Position numbers and translations under genes: made by a program
Notes under the pieces: generated by a model
Told to the model about the DNA's origin: nothing
What the model saw: the letters and a program-made list of their open reading frames with translations, nothing else
The model's database searches: none
Part shown: piece by piece, positions 16,877 through 22,963 of the stretch
Numbering within the stretch: the first letter of the stretch is position 1
Layout: the number at the start of each line of letters is the position of its first letter
Origin: a virus
Length of the DNA stretch: 35,582 bases
IMG/VR virus record: IMGVR_UViG_3300043466_001463
Coordinates: 1 to 35,582 of that record
Direction: 5' to 3' (one strand)

Positions 16877-18158
16877 TTGCCTTGTTGAAGCTCATGTTGG
16901 CGACACCTGTGGGGCCGTCACGATGCTTGCCGACAATAAACTCCATGGTGGGATTCTGCTCATGGTCTTGGGCGTCTTCGCTGTGAAGCATGATGACAAT
17001 GTCTGAATCCTGTTCAATGGCTCCAGATCCCTTGAGGTCTGAAAGGCTTGGGCGCCCTCCGCGCTTGTCTGGGTCGCGGTTGAGTTGAGCCAGCACCAAA
17101 ACAGGAACCTTGAGGGTTTTGGCCAGATCCTTGATGCCGCCGCTAATCTCTTCCACCTCGCACACGCGATTGTCTTTTCCGCGCTTGCTATCGCCCTTGA
17201 CCAACTGGAGGTAGTCAATGATGATGAGGTCTAGCGGGGTGCGCTGGTGGGCGCGGCGAGCAACCGCCTTGAGATAACCGATAGATTTGGCCGAGCTATC
17301 ATCGCAGATGATTTCGGATGCTTGGATTTCCTGCACGGCCCGCCCGAGAGACTGTTTCTGATGCGGGGTCACCCGACCAGACAGGATGTCAGCGGCACCC
17401 ACACGCGCCCGCGAGCGAATCATGCGCTCCATGAGAGCAACGCTTGTCATCTCCAAAGAGAAGATCAAGACCCGTTTCTTCTGGTTAAGTGCCACGTTTT
17501 CGGCAATCTGAAGGGCGCTGGCCGTCTTGCCAACCGCTGGTCTCGCAGCCAAAACAACCATGTCCCCGCCACGCAAGCCAAACATGAGAAGATCATCTAA
17601 TGGAGTGATGCCAGTGCGAATGCCGATACAGGGCTTTCCAGCAATCGTGGATTCGATGTTCTGGGCAGCGCGATCCAAGGCGTTATTGATCGATAGCTTG
17701 CTACCGTCATCCATCTCGTAGTCAGCCCGCATGACGGTGGTCTCTGACCAGTTCTTAAGTTCTTCAATCTTTAGCTCGCGATCTCTGGCTTTGTGAACCA
17801 TGTCGTTGGCCAAATATTCCAGCGACCTTCTGTAGCGGGCTTCCTCCAACTTGGGGTAGTAACGCTTCCAGTTGTTGTGGGCTACACACGAAGTTGCGAC
17901 TTCTGTGATCTTCTGCTCACCCCCAACGATATCGTATTCGTTGGCGGCTTCGATCTCTCCCTTGACGTTGATGATATCTGCCTGCATCCCCTTGGCGATA
18001 CAGCGCATGACCGCCCGAAAGATGATCTTGTTCTCCTGAAGGTAGAAATGATCTTCCTTTATGGATAAAAGAATCTCACGCTGATCCTCTGATGGGGCAT
18101 GACAGAGGCAGGAAAGGATGGCGGTTTCGGCGGATGGTTCAAAGATGACTTCTTGCAT
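16854..18158 (-). CDS. dnaB: Replicative DNA helicase, DnaB type
   Basis: A 434-residue hexameric 5'-3' helicase. The N-terminal helical domain (about 1-110) starts PSAETAILSCLCHAPSEDQR, the DnaB N-domain pattern. The RecA-like motor has Walker A ARPAVGKT (205-212), then VLIFSLEMT (about 230-238), Walker B LIIIDYLQLV (311-320) and the QLNRDPDKRGGRPSLSDLKG signature. The helicase opens the replication fork. No loader or primase is visible, so these may come from the host or from outside the window. The start ATG 18158 lies 33 bases after the neighbouring stop. Its 3' end overlaps the convergent Cys-rich gene by 23 bases. Confidence 0.92.
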   Translation of the reverse strand: MQEVIFEPSAETAILSCLCHAPSEDQREILLSIKEDHFYLQENKIIFRAVMRCIAKGMQADIINVKGEIEAANEYDIVGGEQKITEVATSCVAHNNWKRYYPKLEEARYRRSLEYLANDMVHKARDRELKIEELKNWSETTVMRADYEMDDGSKLSINNALDRAAQNIESTIAGKPCIGIRTGITPLDDLLMFGLRGGDMVVLAARPAVGKTASALQIAENVALNQKKRVLIFSLEMTSVALMERMIRSRARVGAADILSGRVTPHQKQSLGRAVQEIQASEIICDDSSAKSIGYLKAVARRAHQRTPLDLIIIDYLQLVKGDSKRGKDNRVCEVEEISGGIKDLAKTLKVPVLVLAQLNRDPDKRGGRPSLSDLKGSGAIEQDSDIVIMLHSEDAQDHEQNPTMEFIVGKHRDGPTGVANMSFNKAITRFEVA

Positions 18159-18191
18159 AGGAAGCGTTAGACAGCCTCTTTGGTCATCCGT

Positions 18192-19214
18192 TCAAAGAAT
18201 CTGAACAAGCTTCCCGTCATCGCCAGTCTTCCACATTCCATGTTTAAGGCTATTGGATTTTTTTGTTTCCAGTATTTTAAGCATGGACTGCCTGCGGCGT
18301 TCACGCTCTGATTCCGAGATCACCCGCTTTTTCTTAGCTTTTTTGGGTGATTTACGCACCACTTTTGAAGCCTTATCGCAAACCGTTTCACTTTGTGTAT
18401 CTTTGTTAACGCCTTGATCCAATCCCGTGGAATCTGACGGCATTGGAAATCCCTTTTGTGCCATCTTGTGGAGAGATCCGTCTTTACATCCGTGGATAAC
18501 CACGGCTTGGCTGGAGATAATTCGGTCTGGGCAAGTAACCCCCTGAACCGCTTGAGCCTCTGGATCTGCGGCAAAGAATACAATCTTTCCGTCCTTCCAT
18601 TGGTAGTTGACGCTTTTCCAGTAGGTTCGGATAAGCGGCGTGTCGCGGCCAATCTCCAAGAAGTTCCAACGGCATCGAACGTCCCAAGGCTCTGGAATGT
18701 TTCCTGAGTTCTTGTAGGCCAAGTTGTAAGTCGATAGCGATTGAGCCGAGGCGCAAAAGTCCAAGAAATTGGGAGGATAAACCGCGCTTCCCACAATCAT
18801 CTTGTAAATGTTCCTTCCGTTGGAAGCCATTCCGCCTTCATAGAGGTGACCAATGATACCGACTTGTTTATGGTATTCGGCGTCGAGATCATCAATCCAC
18901 CCTTCTTTCATGGGGACGCAGTCTGGTTCCCAGAAGTAAAATGGAGTCTTGGTTGGATACATCGCAGATGCCACATCGGCAAACATCTGATTCGGGCCAA
19001 GTGGCCAACCATCGAAGCCATCTTGTACAATGAGGTGGTCAACTTCAGGAAAGCCTTTCTTTAGTTCATGAATGATGTCAGAAACGCCAGATGTGTCATT
19101 CTTGGTACACACTGTTGCCTTGTGGCGCATGTTAATCCCCATGGCTGTGATAGCCTTGGCCGACTCCATTGCCAGTTCGGCGTCCCCGTTATGGTAGGCA
19201 AAGACGATATTCAT
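18192..19214 (-). CDS. Glycosyltransferase-like protein with basic C-terminal tail
   Basis: A 340-residue protein. The first 250 residues look like a GT-A glycosyltransferase. The N-terminus is a strand and helix, NIVFAYHNGDAELAMESAKA, followed by DHLIVQDGFDGWPLGPNQMF. Then comes FYFWEPDCVPMKEGWIDDLD (about 92-110), where EPDC takes the place of the usual DxD metal site. The C-terminal 90 residues are highly basic (KSPKKAKKKRVISESERERRR) and may bind nucleic acid. It could add a sugar to phage DNA or to host or virion surface molecules; the substrate is unknown. It starts with an ATGA overlap with the preceding small gene. Confidence 0.6.
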   Translation of the reverse strand: MNIVFAYHNGDAELAMESAKAITAMGINMRHKATVCTKNDTSGVSDIIHELKKGFPEVDHLIVQDGFDGWPLGPNQMFADVASAMYPTKTPFYFWEPDCVPMKEGWIDDLDAEYHKQVGIIGHLYEGGMASNGRNIYKMIVGSAVYPPNFLDFCASAQSLSTYNLAYKNSGNIPEPWDVRCRWNFLEIGRDTPLIRTYWKSVNYQWKDGKIVFFAADPEAQAVQGVTCPDRIISSQAVVIHGCKDGSLHKMAQKGFPMPSDSTGLDQGVNKDTQSETVCDKASKVVRKSPKKAKKKRVISESERERRRQSMLKILETKKSNSLKHGMWKTGDDGKLVQIL

Positions 19215-19399
19215 TGTGCGTCGAAGTTTAGCGGCCAGCTTGGATAGACGGGGTCTTCCAAGCGAATGCGAACGTTGTTACGCCCTTGGCCCGTCAGCTT
19301 TTCGGACTCAAGGGTTGCCTCTTCCTTGCTTAGTCCAAAGGCGTGAAGTTCCACAACTTTGTCCCCGTAGCACACGATGAATGTTTTATCTTTAGTCAT
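19211..19399 (-). CDS. Small hypothetical protein
   Basis: A 62-residue protein beginning MTKDKTFIVCYGDKVVELHA at ATG 19399; a longer in-frame start at 19456 would overlap the upstream gene heavily. The protein has a short beta pair, then a helix LSKEEATLESEKLTGQG, then VRIRLEDP. It is a compact cytoplasmic protein with no recognised family. It overlaps the next gene by 4 bases (ATGA) and the previous stop by 4 bases. Confidence 0.55.
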   Translation of the reverse strand: MTKDKTFIVCYGDKVVELHAFGLSKEEATLESEKLTGQGRNNVRIRLEDPVYPSWPLNFDAQ

Positions 19400-19623
19400 T
19401 TTTTCTTTTTCTTTGCTTCTGATTGATTGATGTACTTTTGAAAGGATTCGGCGCAATCTCTGGCCATCTCGATTTCTGATTCTGGGTCGAAGAAGTAACC
19501 GCCACGTTCAGCGTAGAGTGCTTCCATCGGCATGGGCCCACCCCTACGAAATCTTGGGCCGACAACGAATGGAGAAACGGAGTCTTCATTGATTACCGTA
19601 AGAACTACTTTGAATCGGGCCAT
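19396..19623 (-). CDS. Small hypothetical protein
   Basis: A 75-residue protein from ATG 19623 (MARFKVVLTVINEDSVSPFV); an upstream start at 19632 also exists. The N-terminus is a beta strand, the middle is Gly/Pro-rich (FRRGGPMPMEALYAERGG), and the C-terminus is a helix ending in a Lys run (SEAKKKKK). No family recognised. It overlaps both neighbours, so it is probably co-translated in the leftward operon. Confidence 0.5.
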   Translation of the reverse strand: MARFKVVLTVINEDSVSPFVVGPRFRRGGPMPMEALYAERGGYFFDPESEIEMARDCAESFQKYINQSEAKKKKK

Positions 19624-19793
19624 GGTGTCCAATACTTAATCACACGTTCAAGAATATGTCCAACTCCGCTCCATCCATGGTGGGGATGGTAGTGGCATGC
19701 CCATTTCAATGGAGGATTTGACTCATCGTTTTTGATGAGGTAGATTCCCTCTGCATCAGGTTTTGTATCATTGTAATCGTTCCAAGTGATCAT
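19605..19793 (-). CDS. DUF551-like small protein
   Basis: A 62-residue protein from ATG 19793. It starts MITWNDYNDTKPDAEGIYLI, has a central WACHYHPHHGW segment and ends HILERVIKYWTPWPDSK. The pattern of an early W, 'P(D)xEG-YLI', a mid-protein aromatic strand and a final 'V-x-Y/H-W-x-P-W/L-P' resembles the DUF551 family common in phages, whose function is unknown. Its start codon is 8 bases from the divergent HNH gene start. Confidence 0.5.
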   Translation of the reverse strand: MITWNDYNDTKPDAEGIYLIKNDESNPPLKWACHYHPHHGWSGVGHILERVIKYWTPWPDSK

Positions 19794-19800
19794 AGTAGGT

Positions 19801-20187
19801 ATGACAAGAAAAACTCCACTTCGTTCAAAAACTCCACTTAAACGCAGCGGAAGGTTGCGGTATGCATCCCCCAAGCGCCAGAGTGAATACAAGGAGTATG
19901 CAAAGGTGAAGAAAGCTTACTTGGCACTGCATCCCATGTGTGAGAAATGCAAGAAGTCGAAGAGTCAGGACATCCATCATAAGGCGGGGCGCAATGGGCG
20001 CTACCTTTGCGACTACAGTCTGTTTGCCGCGCTTTGTCGGGGTTGCCATGATTGGTGCCATCAGAATGGACGAGAAGCCCGCAAGCAAGGATGGATCATT
20101 GATACATTTCATGCTCTTCAAGATCCCTCTCCAGAACCTTCATCAGTTCAATCTCATAGCCAAAGTCAGGCTCATACTGCCGAATAA
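19801..20187 (+). CDS. HNH-type endonuclease-like protein, opposite to its neighbours
   Basis: A 128-residue protein. It has a basic N-terminus (MTRKTPLRSKTPLKRSGRLR) then a zinc-bound HNH-like core. CEKC is at 47-50, DIHHKAGR at about 57-64 (His59/His60), and LCRGCHDWCH at about 78-87 supplies the second Cys pair and the final His. This matches small phage proteins with the IHH..GR / CxxCH pattern. It sits alone on the plus strand in a leftward operon, as a homing-type or recently inserted gene would. Its last 92 bases overlap the convergent lipoprotein gene, so the Ser/Gln-rich tail after about residue 100 may be dispensable. Confidence 0.65.
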   Translation: MTRKTPLRSKTPLKRSGRLRYASPKRQSEYKEYAKVKKAYLALHPMCEKCKKSKSQDIHHKAGRNGRYLCDYSLFAALCRGCHDWCHQNGREARKQGWIIDTFHALQDPSPEPSSVQSHSQSQAHTAE

Positions 20188-20386
20188 TTGGATTCCAGAC
20201 CTTACCCTTGGGGGCTGTCCAGTTGCGGAAGGCATCAACGGCATTGATCCAACTAGTTTCCAAGGGTGCATTCCATTCATGTTCTGGTGGGAAGTTCCAA
20301 GGATAGGGGCGTGGCGGATAAGAAACACAACCACTTGCAATAAGTAGTGCGATTACTATCCCTGCTCCTTGAAGTCGTAAAACCAT
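20096..20386 (-). CDS. Small lipoprotein
   Basis: A 96-residue protein with a lipoprotein signal: MVLRLQGAGIVIALLIASGC, where the lipobox is IASGC and Cys20 would carry the lipid. The mature protein starts with a Pro/Tyr-rich stretch (VSYPPRPYPWNFPPEHEW) and ends in an acidic helix. It would be anchored in the periplasm-facing side of a membrane. It overlaps the upstream gene by 31 bases and the convergent HNH gene by 92. The Pro-rich mature N-terminus is reminiscent of outer-membrane spanins, but this is only a suggestion. Confidence 0.6.
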   Translation of the reverse strand: MVLRLQGAGIVIALLIASGCVSYPPRPYPWNFPPEHEWNAPLETSWINAVDAFRNWTAPKGKVWNPIIRQYEPDFGYEIELMKVLERDLEEHEMYQ

Positions 20387-21003
20387 AGCTCCTCCTCGCT
20401 TTCGCTAACCCAACGGCTTCCAGTGCTTTCGCAGCTAAATTCTTGGCTAAACACCTTCCAGTCGGGCTTCTTGGGAAATTTCTTGGCGATAAACGATCCG
20501 CCATCCATCCATAGCACACGATTGTTAGGCTGGATGAAATATTGTCCATTGCCCGCAAACACATGACCACACTTGTGGCCTGCTGCCATTTCCCCGTAGC
20601 CAGAGGTGTATTGCGGCCCCAAACACCAATCTAGCGTGAACATATACTTGGCCTCCTCAAAGCTTTTGTTTTTAAGCATGATGGATGCCGCCCTGTTCTT
20701 GCAGTAATCCAAGATGTTGACAGAGCAATAGTAGCTCATGGAGTCCCATAGCTGTATCCAATCCAAAGGATAGAAAGTCCCACCAGTTTCATCGGTATGT
20801 ATGTAATGGATCGGCACTCTAGCATGTTGACTTCCGTATTCCGTCATCACGCTGAACAATCCACATCTCTGAGGGATAGAAGTATAGGCAAACACTTCTA
20901 CCAGTTGTCTTGGACGAGAAATCTCTGGTTCCAGATCGTAGAAGAACCCTTCGTCTACAAAGGCAAAGAAGGTGGGAATATTAACATTGAGGTAGTTGCT
21001 CAT
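20356..21003 (-). CDS. Hypothetical protein, 215 residues
   Basis: Begins MSNYLNVNIPTFFAFVDEGF and is rich in aromatic residues, with about eight cysteines (QRCGLF, YYCSVNILDYCKN, LDWCLGPQYTSGYGEMAAGH, HKCGHVFAG). The GYGEMAAGHKCGHVF stretch could be a metal site. No signal peptide and no membrane helix. It is coupled to the secreted coiled-coil gene by a 4-base overlap. No family recognised; codon use is like its neighbours. Confidence 0.6.
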   Translation of the reverse strand: MSNYLNVNIPTFFAFVDEGFFYDLEPEISRPRQLVEVFAYTSIPQRCGLFSVMTEYGSQHARVPIHYIHTDETGGTFYPLDWIQLWDSMSYYCSVNILDYCKNRAASIMLKNKSFEEAKYMFTLDWCLGPQYTSGYGEMAAGHKCGHVFAGNGQYFIQPNNRVLWMDGGSFIAKKFPKKPDWKVFSQEFSCESTGSRWVSESEEELWFYDFKEQG

Positions 21004-21281
21004 TGTTCAGCAATCTTGCGAAGAAGTCTTGTCTGCTCTCGTAATTCCGAAAGTTGATGGCTGGCTGCAAGTTCAGCATCCAATCGTGCGTTTGATTCAG
21101 CCAACTCCGCATTGATGCGGCGAAGGGTGGATAGATAGGTGTCTTTAGGCTCTGGGCGACTCACATTTCCATAAATAACCTGTGTGCGCCCCGAATCTAA
21201 ATCATAGATAGCCCCGCTAAACGAACCATCTTGTGCCTGAACGCTGGTAACCAATGTCACTAATAGTAGTAGTAGTTTCAT
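21000..21281 (-). CDS. Secreted coiled-coil protein
   Basis: A 93-residue protein whose true start is most likely ATG 21281, giving MKLLLLLVTLVTSVQAQDG, a Sec signal peptide with probable cleavage after VQA. A longer frame upstream to 21461 crosses a structured non-coding stretch and is not believed. The mature part has a beta stretch (GAIYDLDSGRTQVIYGN), then a long coiled coil (LRRINAELAESNARLDAELA ... LREQTRLLRKIAEQ). It would act in the periplasm. It is the first gene of the leftward middle operon; an inverted repeat ends 8 bases upstream of its ATG. Confidence 0.6.
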   Translation of the reverse strand: MKLLLLLVTLVTSVQAQDGSFSGAIYDLDSGRTQVIYGNVSRPEPKDTYLSTLRRINAELAESNARLDAELAASHQLSELREQTRLLRKIAEQ

Positions 21282-21288
21282 AAAGAGA

Positions 21289-21490
21289 TTGGAAGCGGGG
21301 TGGCGCGACTTCATCGACCCCCCGATCTTTGAAGCTTCCGCATTTTCATGCCGAGTCTCCCCGCTTCCAAAAATTGGGAGAGGACTCAGGTCGCTCAACC
21401 CCGCATTCGCAGTGTTGCCCTCAATGATCCTCTCCGAAGTGTTCATAGATACATAGACCATAGCCCCTTCGGGGCGTTCAATGTTTTTTT
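21289..21490. ncRNA. Candidate structured RNA (or structured 5' leader) next to a terminator-like hairpin
   Basis: A 12-bp perfect inverted repeat, TTGGAAGCGGGG (21289-21300) with CCCCGCTTCCAA (21359-21370), encloses two smaller hairpins: CTTC/ATCG pairing with CGAT/GAAG (21310-21334) and GCAT/ATGC (21340-21351). A second stem, GGAGAGGA (21377-21384) with TCCTCTCC (21428-21435), follows, and then GCCCC-TTC-GGGGC (21463-21475) with seven T at 21484-21490. Read rightward it resembles a small RNA with terminator. Read leftward it is the leader of the gene starting at 21281. No confident rightward promoter is seen. Confidence 0.4.
21463..21490 (+). terminator. Possible rightward terminator
   Basis: GCCCC (21463-21467), loop TTC, GGGGC (21471-21475), then eight bases and a run of seven T (21484-21490). 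The gap between stem and T run is long for an intrinsic terminator, though CAT (21459-21461) and ATG (21481-21483) can extend the stem. There is no gene on the plus strand just before it. Confidence 0.35.
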
Positions 21491-21495
21491 AAGGG

Positions 21496-21512
21496 ATACA
21501 TATTTTATGTAT
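21496..21512. promoter_or_regulatory. Palindrome, possible operator
   Basis: ATACATA (21496-21502), TTT, TATGTAT (21506-21512): a perfect 7-base inverted repeat with a 3-base centre. It lies in an AT-rich stretch upstream of the leftward operon. A DNA-binding dimer site is plausible; the binding protein is unknown. Confidence 0.4.
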
Positions 21513-21939
21513 TATCCTCCATATCTGCGTAACCAAATCATGGTTTTACTCTGTTAAATGGGTTTTTAAAATTTCGGAAACACTCCCAAACGGCGGGCTG
21601 TGAGCCAGTCGCCCGCCTATAGGATTGATTAATTCCTTTGAGCTAGATCCTACCGAATGACCACACCTCGCCCCCGCAGGGGCAAAGGCATGGTCAAAAT
21701 GGATCGGCTCATTCCTTGTGAGTGAGTCCTCCGCTTTATTCCACAGATCACGATCTAGGCTCCGAAGCCGCTAATAGACCTTCAAACAATCGCAATCGAC
21801 CTCCGAGGGTATTATCCCTCGCGCTTACCAGAGTTTCTCTGGATTCCCACGCCGCAATAAGATCAAGCAATGGGACGGATGGCTAACTGTGAGTGCGGCG
21901 GATTTACCCTTGCATACCTCGTCACAGGTTCTAGTGGCG

Positions 21940-21968
21940 TATGTACGCTCCACTTTAGCGACTGTCAA
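21940..21968 (-). promoter_or_regulatory. Possible leftward promoter
   Basis: On the minus strand TTGACA (21968-21963), a 17-base spacer and TACATA (21945-21940). The -35 is a perfect match and the -10 is weak (3 of 6). It would drive transcription through the hairpin-dense stretch toward the leftward operon. The -35 overlaps the palindrome at 21962-21981, so repression by a dimer would be easy. Confidence 0.35.
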
Positions 21969-21981
21969 TCGACGTTGACAG
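21962..21981. promoter_or_regulatory. Operator-like palindrome with TTGACA in both arms
   Basis: CTGTCAA (21962-21968), TCGACG, TTGACAG (21975-21981): a perfect 7-base inverted repeat. Each arm reads TTGACA outward on one strand, so it could serve as -35 for both directions or as a repressor site. It sits in the divergence region between leftward and rightward operons. Confidence 0.45.
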
Positions 21982-22016
21982 CGCGACCCTACAAAACGTT
22001 CAAACAAGAGTCAATC

Positions 22017-22078
22017 AAAAAAAGGGTGCGGCCCCGCAGAGAAGTCAACGTCAGACAGCCGCAAACGGAACCGCACCC
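22017..22078 (-). terminator. Leftward intrinsic terminator
   Basis: On the minus strand GGGTGCGG (22078-22071) pairs perfectly with CCGCACCC (22031-22024), followed at once by seven T (22023-22017). The loop is long (39 bases) but has its own short stems. No annotated leftward gene ends here, which is why a small RNA is proposed. Confidence 0.5.
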
Positions 22079-22093
22079 AGAACTATGCAAACG
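22017..22093 (-). ncRNA. Candidate small RNA with own promoter and terminator
   Basis: A good leftward promoter at 22128-22100 predicts a start near 22093, and an intrinsic terminator ends at the T run near 22017, giving an RNA of about 77 bases. It has no reading frame of note. The RNA is mostly one large hairpin: GGGTGCGG/CCGCACCC closes a loop of 39 bases that holds CCG/CGG and GTC/GAC mini-stems. No known RNA family is recognised. Alternatively this is an antiterminated leader or a roadblock to leftward read-through. Confidence 0.45.
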
Positions 22094-22099
22094 AACGCC

Positions 22100-22128
22100 A
22101 AAATAACTAAGAGTGGCTACTCTGTCAA
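22100..22128 (-). promoter_or_regulatory. Leftward promoter, sigma-70 type
   Basis: Minus strand: TTGACA (22128-22123, perfect -35), 17-base spacer, TATTTT (22105-22100, 4 of 6 to the -10 consensus). Spacing is optimal. It faces the terminator at 22078-22017. Confidence 0.5.
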
Positions 22129-22148
22129 CAAGAGAGTAAGATCTTTCT

Positions 22149-22436
22149 GTGGATAAAGAATCCTACAAAGCCTACTTGCACACCCCCTATTGGCGGGAAG
22201 TAAGCCGACTTGTGAAGAAGCGGTTCGGGTGGAGGTGTGGGGTTTGCAATAGCCCGCTAGAACTTCAGGCCCACCACCGCACCTACGAACACCGAGGGGA
22301 TGAACTCAACCATCTGGATGACCTGATCTGCCTTTGCAAGATCTGCCACAAAATGTTCCACAAAGAACAAAAGAAGGCTAAACCGCGAAAGGCGCGGAAA
22401 CGAAAGTCTCCACGCCTCTCCAATATTAATATTTGA
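22149..22436 (+). CDS. HNH endonuclease
   Basis: A 95-residue HNH nuclease with GTG start at 22149. It has YLHTPYWREVSRLVKKRFGW, CGVC (30-33, first zinc pair), AHHRTYEHRG (about 41-50, His42/His43), DELNHLDDL (about 51-59) and CKICHKMFH (63-71, second zinc pair and last His), then a Lys/Arg-rich tail. This is the common free-standing HNH family with YxH RGDE N. It cuts DNA using one metal ion; in phages such proteins help packaging or act as homing enzymes. It is the first gene of the rightward early block. Confidence 0.8.
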   Translation: MDKESYKAYLHTPYWREVSRLVKKRFGWRCGVCNSPLELQAHHRTYEHRGDELNHLDDLICLCKICHKMFHKEQKKAKPRKARKRKSPRLSNINI

Positions 22437-22481
22437 CGTATATTGAACAACAGCTAGGTTTAAGTGTCAATATATAATCAT

Positions 22482-22793
22482 ATGATCAACACATCTATTC
22501 TACCTACTGAAATTCAAGAAAACCCCGAAATCACCATTGGCGAACTGGCCGTAAAACACGGAGCAAGCTACCATGCCATGGCTTCGGCGTTGAAGCGTAC
22601 TGGCATTCGGGCGCGGCGGAAGAAGACTACCAAGAGACGCTTGTCCAGCGGGGGAAGGTCTTTCAAGATTCTGGGTTTCATTATGAACAACCCCGAAACC
22701 AACTTCACCGCCGTTGCCGAAGTATTCAATTGCACCCGCGAGTATGTGAGCCAGATTGAGGCCATCGCCCGTGAAGAGGGGATCATCAAATGA
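22482..22793 (+). CDS. Double helix-turn-helix DNA-binding protein
   Basis: A 103-residue protein from ATG 22482; an upstream GTG at 22464 would add six residues. Two helix-turn-helix-like units are visible: ITIGELAVKHGASYHAMASA (about 18-37) and FTAVAEVFNCTREYVSQIEA (about 75-94). They are joined by a basic linker (RARRKKTTKRR). It is a probable phage transcription regulator, and the palindromes at 21496 and 21962 are possible sites (inference). It lies close behind the HNH gene, after an AT-rich 45-base gap with a TTGACG..TTTAAG promoter-like pair. Confidence 0.65.
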   Translation: MINTSILPTEIQENPEITIGELAVKHGASYHAMASALKRTGIRARRKKTTKRRLSSGGRSFKILGFIMNNPETNFTAVAEVFNCTREYVSQIEAIAREEGIIK

Positions 22794-22963
22794 CCGTTGG
22801 ACGAGTCTATTCTAACATCAACCCCGTCCATGCGGATGTGTTTGAGGTGTTACTACAGCAGAAAGAAAGGCAATTGGAGAAGGCCCGCCAAGCACTGATG
22901 ATGTGCATCGCCCCCGATCCCGAAGCCGAAAAATTCAAAGAGGAAGTATTGCTTGAGCAATGA
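22790..22963 (+). CDS. Small helical hypothetical protein
   Basis: A 57-residue protein (MTVGRVYSNINPVHADVFEV...). Start ATG 22790 overlaps the previous stop (ATGA), and its own stop overlaps the next start the same way. The C-terminal two thirds are a charged helix (LLQQKERQLEKARQALMM). No family recognised. It is too short for most gene finders but is supported by the perfect stop-start chaining. Confidence 0.55.
   Translation: MTVGRVYSNINPVHADVFEVLLQQKERQLEKARQALMMCIAPDPEAEKFKEEVLLEQ

Larger units (their letters stand above)
21592..21985. other. Hairpin-dense non-coding stretch, candidate structured RNA
   Basis: No convincing gene. Perfect or near-perfect stems follow one another: GGCGGGC/GCCCGCC (21592-21617); GACCA/TGGTC enclosing GCCCC/GGGGC (21659-21696); GGCT/AGCC near 21758-21769; CGAGGG/CCCTCG around a TATTAT loop (about 21803-21821); CCAGAG/CTCTGG around TTT (about 21828-21842); and GCCGCA/TGCGGC (about 21851-21899). 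A longer-range stem pairs GAGCTAGATC (about 21640) with GATCTAGGCTC (about 21752) with one bulge. The density is far above that of the coding regions. Strand is undecided; it could also be a control or origin region. Confidence 0.4.

Noticed and set aside
21282-21461. Upstream extension of the secreted coiled-coil gene to 21461
   Set aside because: The signal peptide starts at ATG 21281; the extension is low complexity and covers the inverted repeats.
21637-21655. AATTCCTTTGAG resembles the complement of a conserved 16S rRNA segment
   Set aside because: Only a dozen bases match and the flanks do not; no rRNA context.
21870-22106. Open frame of 78 residues on the plus strand
   Set aside because: It lies in the hairpin-dense region, has unnatural composition, crosses the operator-like palindrome and the terminator, and has no ribosome site.
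22087-22110. Short frame GCA AAC GAA ... TAA like a tmRNA tag
   Set aside because: The peptide lacks the hydrophobic ALAA-type end and no tRNA-like ends are found.
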